Source: Rutpela maculata (lineage: Eukaryota; Arthropoda; Insecta; Coleoptera; Cerambycidae). Taken from it: a stretch of DNA of 64,000 nucleotides. Positions within the stretch are counted from its first letter, which is position 1. The number at the start of each line of letters is the position of its first letter. The position numbers were made by a program, and so were the translations under genes. Below the pieces are notes generated by a model, which was given only the letters and a program-made list of their open reading frames with translations, searched no databases and was not told where the DNA came from. Shown here piece by piece: positions 57,285-64,000 of this stretch. The stretch is taken from NCBI GenBank assembly GCA_936432065.2, contig OW386286.2, forward strand, positions 262,217,987 to 262,281,986, read 5' to 3'.

Positions 57285-57990
57285 TTCCACGTCCAGTGGA
57301 AGTATAGTAACGACAAAAAAATGTTTAAAAATTTTTATTGTCCAAATGGGCTTAAAATGTTATGAAACGTCGAGATTTTAAGTTTGAGCAAAAAAAAAAT
57401 TTCTGTCTGTCTGTCGGTCTGTCTGTCTGTAACTTTTTTTTGTGCGCACGTTTACTCTGGAACCGTTTAAGATATTGACTTGAAATTTGGTACACATATG
57501 TACTTTAATGAGATCTAGAACTAGATTATATTTTCATCTTGTTCCGTCGAAGGGTTGGGGGGTAAATTGTGGTAAATTTGGGGTAAATGGGTAACTCAAG
57601 CAGGTAAGAGTCCATGAAATTGGTATTTAGTATATACAAGAGAAGCTAAGGTCTCAAAAAAATTTTTGGCATTAGCCACCCCCATTGCCACCCCCACCTC
57701 CTTATTAAAGGGAATGAAAAAAAATGTGATTTAGTGTATGTACAGGAACCAGAAACCTCAAAATATTTTTTTACTTCATCCACCCCCCACTACCACCCCC
57801 CTATCACCACCCCCACCCCACTACCGATGTGGGGTATCGTTTTATGGGTTTTTGAGGTAGAGGATTTCAAATATTATGTTATTAAAGTTCCATAAACAAT
57901 TATTTTCACATACAAAGTTTTTTCGTTGTGAGTGACTTGGATAGAGAATCTGGATGTGGAAGTAGTGATTCCTTGGGCAGCGGTTTTTAA
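57285..57990 (+). mobile_element. Helentron-like family B, copy 5 (complete reference)
   Basis: The most complete copy, about 705 bp. One end is the hairpin ACTTCCAC-GTCCA-GTGGAAGT (57,291-57,311). A TCTGTCTGTCGGTCTGTCTG cluster follows, then a central G/C-rich part with CCACCCCC tracts, and finally the inverted subterminal repeat CTGGATGTGGAAGT and GATTCCTTGGGCAGCGGTTT. Read in the opposite sense this gives a 5' subterminal repeat and a 3' hairpin, as in DINE/HINE-type Helentron derivatives. No coding sequence is seen. Five copies lie in this window. Confidence 0.75.
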
Positions 57991-58138
57991 TATGACCTGA
58001 GATCGATAGGTAAAATTCCACCATGATATTTCTCAAAATAAATGTTCTAAATTTTAAATAAAAAATTTTAAGTTCGTGTTATTCGCATTGGCTAGCTCAG
58101 CGCCCGACTACATTCATTCGTTTGGTAATAATCTTATT

Positions 58139-58321
58139 CAGGACCGGCCTTAGTTCCTCAAGCGCCCTCGTGTGAAATTTTGAAAGGCGCCCTTTTTCTG
58201 GTCGTCAGAAAAAACATTTTTTTCGTCCCCATCTCAAAATTGATAAGCGGAAGGTTTTTTCGTCCTCATAAATTTTACTCGAAAAAAAGCGATTTATATT
58301 AAGCTCATGGCGCCGGACCTG
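58139..58321. mobile_element. hAT MITE (183 bp) with 8-bp duplication
   Basis: The ends CAGGACCGGCCTTAG and (inward) CAGGTCCGGCGCC are flanked by identical 8-bp sequences ATCTTATT (58,131-58,138 and 58,322-58,329). CAG-initial termini and 8-bp duplications are hAT hallmarks. The inner GGCGCCC/GGGCGCC-type segments add partial pairing. No transposase. Confidence 0.9.
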
Positions 58322-58454
58322 ATCTTATTAAAATAAAATTGATATACCTCTTAATCTACGTAAAGTTCTTTCGAGCCTGAGGACACCCTATATATTATAT
58401 TATTTCGAGATCTTACATACCTTCATATTTTTGTGTACTTAATCAATACTCAAT

Positions 58455-58642
58455 CACTGTGAGGTGAAGTACGGCACCGGTTTCAGTGAGTGGACCTCGA
58501 TCGGCGAAGTTAAGCACGCCGGGCCGAGTCCATCACTTGGACTGGTGACCGTATCTCATCTTGCCGTCCTAGTTAAGTGGTAGAGTAGCATTAGCTAAAC
58601 ATCGCCAGGACGTTAATATAAATAAAGGCATTAAAAAAAAAA
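58455..58642 (+). mobile_element. 5S rRNA-derived SINE
   Basis: 58,461-58,560 resembles a 5S rRNA: CTCGATCGGCGAAGTTAAGC with the 5S box A region, CGCCGGGCCGAGTC as intermediate element, and ACTTGGACTGGTGACCG as box C. The sequence then departs from 5S and continues as a ~75-bp tail (GTTAAGTGGTAGAGTAGCAT, CGCCAGGACGTTAATATAAA) to TAAAGGCATT and a ten-base poly(A). An internal 5S promoter plus an unrelated 3' body and an A-tail define a SINE3-type element, mobilised by a LINE in trans. A single 5S-like part with that tail argues against a 5S gene. Confidence 0.75.
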
Positions 58643-59006
58643 CCTTAGTGACATTTTGCTCTAAAATTATAGTATAACATAGAATATAAGATGTAATAGT
58701 TTGCACGTCTCTGATGGCAGTCGCCCTGAATAACGGCCATGGTCCAATATAGGGAGTATTCTACCATGCCATTTTACATAGGTACCAAAGGGGGAGGGTC
58801 AAAAAGGCCGGTTTTCGCCCCCCCTCAAATTTGGCAAAAAGAAAAAAGAAAATATTTTTTAACAGTCTAAGGTCAATTTAGAGTCGATTCGACCACAAAC
58901 GGAACCAACCCCACCCCCTCTTAGGGTCATTAAAAGGTCAAATTATGAAAAAGCCGTGAAATAAACTCGCCTTTTCGGAATGAATAGGCCTATTCTGGGA
59001 CTTCGA

Positions 59007-59622
<616 letters not shown>

Positions 59623-60480
59623 TAATTCATATTTAAATTTGTCTAGGAGCAAATGTTAATCATCTGCTTTTCTCATAGCCTACTTTTAGCTTCTACATAA
59701 CTTTAAATATTAATTCGCAAAAAATAATTTCTATGCAGTTTTAATTGAATGGGTCAACATAAAATAATTTATTGAAAAAATGGGGTTTCAAAAAAATAAT
59801 TTTATATTCCTGAAAGGTATAGAGGTATAAGATTGCATTCTAAATAACTTTTCTTAGTGGAATTTTTTCATATTTTGAAAAATAAAGGTACTTTATTAGT
59901 GGTGATTCTTACAACTTTGCTTATAAACACCCTGTAGAATACCAAATCAAGTCATTTTTGGTATACTTTAGTTTTACAACAAGCAGGACTCAATCCCCAA
60001 ATACCATTCCAAAATTCCAACATTTTTGGTCCATTACACCTCTTGTTACATCTATCCTGGGACACACTGTAGACAAACTGACCTCGGATCCGGAATCAGC
60101 GACCCAAAAAACCTATATATATATTAAATCGAAGTCCCAGAATAAGCCTACTCATTCCGAAAAGGCGAGTTTATTTCACGGCTTTTTCATAATTTGACCT
60201 TTTAATGACCCTAAGAGGGGGTGGGGTTGGTTCCGTTTGTGGTCGAATCGACTCTAAATTGACCCTAGACTGTTAAAAAACATTTTCTTTTTGCCAAATT
60301 TGAGGGGGGCCGAAAACCGGCCTTATTGACCCTCCCCCTTTGAAACGAAAATTTTAAGTTTGAAAGAAATTTTTACAAGAAACGGTATACACACATACAG
60401 ACACAGATATTTTTTATTCGATATTTGAAATCAGTCTGTTCTGTACAATTTTTTTTCTACAATGATTGTTTTTTTCCGGT

Positions 60481-60522
60481 TATAATATACCTATTTGATT
60501 AAATCAAATAGGTATAATAATA
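60481..60522. repeat. Perfect short palindrome
   Basis: TATAATATACCTATTTGATT is mirrored by AATCAAATAGGTATAATAAT. Confidence 0.9.
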
Positions 60523-61025
60523 CGTTTGGTACATTAATTCAGGATCATAAATTACTGCGCAGGAACTGTACTATTTCAAGTTTCGAAGTGCGAGAAAGCG
60601 TCAACGACCGATGTGGATGTGGATGGGCATTAGTATGGAACACTTCCCATAAATCAGTTGATAACAACACTAGCGATGGAGAATGGGTTTATTACGGATT
60701 GCGCGTGTATCAGGTGGTAGTAGTTTATTGTATTTGCGTTTGCAGGATACACGAACACACTTCATCCTATTATTTAATTTTGCCTATCTTGGAATAGTCC
60801 GGAATATGTGAATCTCACGTATTTAATGTTGGATTTATGCTAACTAAATACGAAACTGTTTAGCTATGTATTTGAATGATTGAATAATTCAATTAATTCA
60901 TACAAACATTATTTTACTTTTTAGAAAAACATTGAATTTGTAATTAATTTTAGTCTACGGTACTCTTCGTGCTTGTAACCACTTAAAAATATTTCCTCCC
61001 GGAAGGTAACGTATTGTAAATATTA
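60523..61025. other. Unassigned spacer
   Basis: A 100-codon + strand frame (60,495-60,797) includes VRESVNDRCGCGWALVWNTS but no motif I can name. It may be chance. Confidence 0.35.
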
Positions 61026-61100
61026 GTCAATCAATACAAATTTATTGGTACTAACTCACAACCGATCCGGAGCCAACCAGACATTTTGCGCCGTCACAGT
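61026..61100 (-). mobile_element. LINE 3' end relic
   Basis: On the minus strand GGTTGGCTCCGGATCGGTTG, TGAGTTAGTACC and ATTTGTATTGATTGAC resemble the 3' terminus of the Jockey-like LINE at 21,690-21,780 (GCTGGCTCCGGGTTGG, GTACTACTAAATGAATACTT, GATTGATTG). Confidence 0.5.
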
Positions 61101-61132
61101 TGAAGAGCTAAGCAAGGCAAAGCGATGCCAAG

Positions 61133-61222
61133 TTACCCTACGAGACATCCTGTCAACTTCATTCATACACTTAATATCTAACGTTCAATGTTGAAAGAAG
61201 TTGACAGGATGTCTCGTAGGGG
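61133..61222. repeat. Hairpin with 25-bp perfect arms
   Basis: CCCTACGAGACATCCTGTCA-ACTTC and GAAGT-TGACAGGATGTCTCGTAGGG enclose a ~38-bp loop. Confidence 0.9.
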
Positions 61223-61689
61223 GGACTTCTGTCCATATCTAACGTAACAGCCGAGTGGATCTGGTTTTGAAATGAAACCAACTTTAAAAATTTCTTTTTT
61301 TTTGATAATTCAGTTACACGCGTTCTCTTTTATCATGTCATCAAGTTAGTTTAGCTTAATCATACGGGGTGGGGGAGAAATTCGCATTTAAAATTCGTAA
61401 AAACGCGTTTTCCGTGATAACTTTGTTATTATTGACTTGACGAAGAAAAAGTTAAAATAAAATTTGAAAATCTCACGTAAACGCATAATTTTGTAGTTTT
61501 TTCAAATTGGACGGTAACTTTTCGTGAAAAATTTACAAAAAAGTAATTCCTTGATTTTTTCACGAAAAAAAAAAGGAGTTAGGGGGATGAGATTTTTTTG
61601 AGATAGGTATAATAGATAAGAATTGATGGAGCCGGCCGATGAGGGTGGTGGATCAATTAGGAGGGGAGGAGTGGGAGAGAAAGGAAAAT

Positions 61690-63040
61690 CATTGAACCTT
61701 TTTTCCCTGACCAAAAAACCAAAAAAACCAAAAACCAAAATGGAATTTGTTCGCTGTTACCTCTAGTATTTTACTGGTTTTTAAAATTTTTTCTCAAATA
61801 AACAAATTTGTAGAAGGGGAAAAACCTTTTACATTTTTTTCAAGTGCGTTTTTGGTCCATGTAAAACGCGGGGTTTGACGCTCGGAGTGCCCCCCTCATC
61901 GAGACCACTTGTATTTTATGTTTTTTGAATCGCTGATCACGGAAATCGGGAGAGACCAAGACTGGAGAAAACTTAGTACATAATGTTTATATTTTGATAA
62001 AATTTAGTTATTTTAATTTTGAACCATATTTATATTTTTTTATTAAAAATATTGCAAACAATATGAAGTGTTCATTTATCAAGAATATTTCCACCTTCTC
62101 TTTCAATTCCCTGCAAGCTTGGGGGTAGTTTTCAAAAATTTGTTAGTATTTTTTTCGACGGAAGTTTATCAGAAATTACAAGCAAACTAAAAAGTATACA
62201 TCTCTACTTACTTTCTAAACGTTAGTTCAATTTAAAAGCGATATAGGGGTAGTTTTAACCCCTGAAGGGTTGGAAAAAAATGCTCTTCATTGTACAATCC
62301 CCATTCATCTAAACTTAAATCATAAAGTGAAAAAAAATTCCATCATTTTTCCATTTTACGTCTATTTGGGGGTAGTTTTACCCCCTCGGGTTAACACTCA
62401 GCATACAATTTTTCCTTATTTTCGATGAACATACTGAACTGTCAAAATATCATTACAATTAGCACATTCATAACATTATTTTACAGTATTATTCAGATTT
62501 CCGCGAGAAAAAACCCAAAAGGGGCGATTTTTGACATTTTTAGAGCCGCGGGACCCCGATTTTCGTGATCAGCGACTCAAAAAACATAAAATACAAGTGG
62601 TCCCGATGAGGGGGCCATTCCGAGCGTCAAACCCCGCGTTTTAGATGGACTATTTTGAGTACGAAGGAAAGAGGAGAAATTTTCTTATAGGTAAGTGAGG
62701 ATTTTTTTATCTTTACTTTAAAAAGAAATATCGCAATCCAAGCAAACGCTTTATGCCCCTTCCCTCCCTCCCTCCTTTCCTTCCTATTGCTTGGATTGCG
62801 ATATATTTTTTTAAATAAATATTTTAAAAAATCCTCACTTACCTGTAAAAAAATTGTTCTCAGAACCCTTTCCTACGTACTCAAAAACGTATTTGAAAAA
62901 AAAATTCAAGAGGCTGTTCCCCTCCCACAAGTTTGTTTATATGAAAAAAATTAAAAAATTAATCTGTCAAATACTAGAGGTAATAGCGAACAAATTCCAT
63001 TTTGGTTTGTCAAAATCGCAAGACAGGGATAAAGTTGTAG
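61690..63040. mobile_element. Nested foldback element
   Basis: Outer pairing: AAAATGGAATTTGTTCGCTG and CTCTAGTATTT (61,737-61,775) with the reverse complement at 62,967-63,003. Inner pairing: GTAAAACGCGGGGTTTGACG, CGAGACCACTTGTATTTTAT, GTTTTTTGAATCGCTGATCA (61,860-61,955) with 62,540-62,645. Unassigned AT-rich DNA fills 61,960-62,530. The TTTTTTGAATCGCTGATCA block resembles GGTTTTTTGGGTCGCTGATT in the previous foldback, so the two are probably related families. Confidence 0.82.
62650..62885. mobile_element. Hairpin element inside the right arm
   Basis: GAGTACGAAGGAAAGAGG, TTCTTATAGGTAAGTGAGGA and ATATCGCAATCCAAGCAA pair with TTGCTTGGATTGCGATAT, TCCTCACTTACCTGTAA and CCTTTCCTACGTACTC. The centre is CCTTCCCTCCCTCCCTCC. 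It interrupts the right arm of the foldback, so it is the younger insertion. Confidence 0.85.
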
Positions 63041-63104
63041 AGGGTTGATATAAAATGTTTGATCATCAATTCGGATTTTTTTTGTGTGTGTCGGTGTTAT
63101 TATT

Positions 63105-63773
63105 ATACTCTTCGCAAAAACGAAGAGTATATTGTATTTGATCGGCACATTTCTAAAATCGTAAATATCGCTCGTAGAGAAAACATTTTCATATCATTGT
63201 GTTAGTGAACGAATTCTAAACAACTTTCAAAATGCCCGTCTGTCCGTCCGTCACGTTTCTTGTAAGCACGATAACTTAAGAAAGAAAAGTCCGATTGTAT
63301 TGAAATTTAGAAAGTAAGTTAGTGTTAGCTAGAGGAAGAACCCTATTGTTTTTGAAGAAAATCGATCGGTAAATAAAAAAGTTATTAATTATTTAATTAA
63401 AAAAATACATATTCTCTTAATTTTTGTCGCTTGTACTAAAATGGAAATCTTGCGAAATATTATTTCCATAATATATTTTTTTTTGTTTATGGATTTTACT
63501 AATATATTTCATAGAAATAGGAGTTGAAATATGTATGATTATTGAAAGATATGTATATCACAGACAGTCAATTTTCGTAGCAATATGTGGTGGCGCAGCG
63601 GCTAGAGTTTTGCGTTGCAATCCAAAGGTCCCGTGTTCGAATCCCGCACAGGTTGAATATTTTTTTTTTTCATTTTTTTTTTTCATATAATTTTTTTCAC
63701 AACAAAGATGGTATCACAAAATTTAGGATGTCTAAAAACTTAACATTATTTATAAGAAAACTGCGAAGAGTAT
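63105..63773 (-). mobile_element. Helentron-like family C, copy 2
   Basis: One end is the hairpin ATACTCTTCG-CAAAAA-CGAAGAGTAT (63,105-63,130). The other end is the single repeat TGCGAAGAGTAT (63,762-63,773). A CGTCTGTCCGTCCGTCACG cluster lies near the hairpin. This is the same plan as family B: a subterminal repeat at one end and a hairpin containing its complement at the other. A further GCGAAGAGTAC at 63,818 suggests a tandem or alternative end. The tRNA-like block at 63,588-63,660 lies inside. Confidence 0.72.
63588..63662 (+). other. tRNA-like sequence (Pol III A and B boxes)
   Basis: TGGTGGCGCAGCGGCTAGAG contains an A box and GTCCCGTGTTCGAATCCCGC a B box (GTTCGAATCCC), followed within 20 nt by T runs. 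An anticodon-like TTGCAAT lies at the right place for a GCA (Cys) anticodon, but the anticodon and T stems pair poorly. This is a tRNA-derived relic or SINE head, not a functional tRNA. Confidence 0.6.
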
Positions 63774-64000
63774 CCTATAGAATGTGTTACAATTATATAA
63801 AAAGTTCTGTGAACAGGCGAAGAGTACGTTTTTAGCTTGTTTATAATACATTATTAGTGGTAGCTACATATCCTGTAAGTTCAGCTTATCAGAAGCGTCT
63901 CTTTTTTTGCAGTGAGGTAGTTAAGTTTATGTATTTTACTAAAGTCACTAATTCTTGACTTTTGAATTACAATGAAGTTAGAAAAAATATGCCTACACAT
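63774..64000. other. Unassigned right edge
   Basis: AT-rich sequence without a recognised feature. Confidence 0.4.

Noticed and set aside
58461..58560. A functional 5S rRNA gene
   Set aside because: Box A and C are recognisable, but the sequence diverges from 5S at both ends and continues into an unrelated body with poly(A).
63588..63662. A functional tRNA-Cys gene
   Set aside because: A and B boxes and a GCA-like anticodon are present, but the anticodon and T stems do not pair properly.

Overview
The window is AT-rich, repeat-dominated nuclear DNA of an animal, most likely an insect. The host group is inferred from the transposon mix: Jockey/I-like LINEs, hAT elements, Helentron-like non-autonomous elements, tRNA- and 5S-derived SINEs, and a THAP relic. 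There are no operons, bacterial promoters, CRISPR arrays or phage genes. The only sequences that look like intact host genes are two intronless paralogues at 13,070-13,459 and 30,253-30,642, both on the + strand. Each encodes a 129-residue secreted protein with an acidic, dibasic pro-region and one C-terminal thrombospondin type 1 (TSP1) module. Their 3' UTRs also match, so they arose by segmental duplication, and transposons have since filled the ~17 kb between them.

Layout. 1-2,000: minus-strand LINE (ORF1 zinc knuckles, endonuclease, start of RT), ending at a TTA-flanked MITE (2,001-2,313). 3.1-4.3 kb: foldback element with a TA microsatellite. 6.9-7.3 kb: diverged Helentron-like copy. 8.0-8.5 kb: MITE flanked by TAA. 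10.6-12.7 kb: foldback flanked by TAA, carrying inverted copies of the 5' end of an intron-containing gene. 13.1 kb: TSP1 gene 1. 13.7-20.5 kb: giant nested foldback holding a 333-bp satellite array, a pyrimidine minisatellite, two hairpins and a 5'-truncated LINE. 21.5-23.0 kb: tRNA-derived SINE next to a Jockey-like LINE remnant. 23.0-23.4 kb: near-perfect inverted duplication. 23.6-24.2 kb: relic of a transposon-associated protein. 25.0-27.6 kb: hAT element with 8-bp target-site duplications (TSDs), containing a second hAT-type element with its own 8-bp TSDs. 27.7-29.9 kb: Helentron-like element abutting a TAA-flanked foldback. 30.3 kb: TSP1 gene 2. 31-35 kb: foldback, tandem repeats, THAP relic, transposase HTH relic. 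36.0-39.2 kb: nearly full-length LINE ORF2. 40-53 kb: hairpins, MITEs, inverted repeats and two more relics of transposon-associated proteins. 53-64 kb: repeat D carrying a LINE inserted with a TSD, Helentron-like copies, a short hAT MITE, a 5S-derived SINE, a foldback with ~465 bp of TA repeat, two nested foldbacks, and a Helentron-like element with a tRNA-like head.

The window shows layered transposon insertion around a small duplicated gene family. I found no multi-gene system. The most unusual items are the foldback that captured a gene's first exon, intron and second exon in both arms; a group of elements sharing TAG...CTA ends and 3-bp (mostly TAA) duplications; the 333-bp array inside one arm of a giant foldback; and the TSP1 paralogue pair. 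Family assignments rest on motifs read by eye, and repeat boundaries marked as approximate were not computed.
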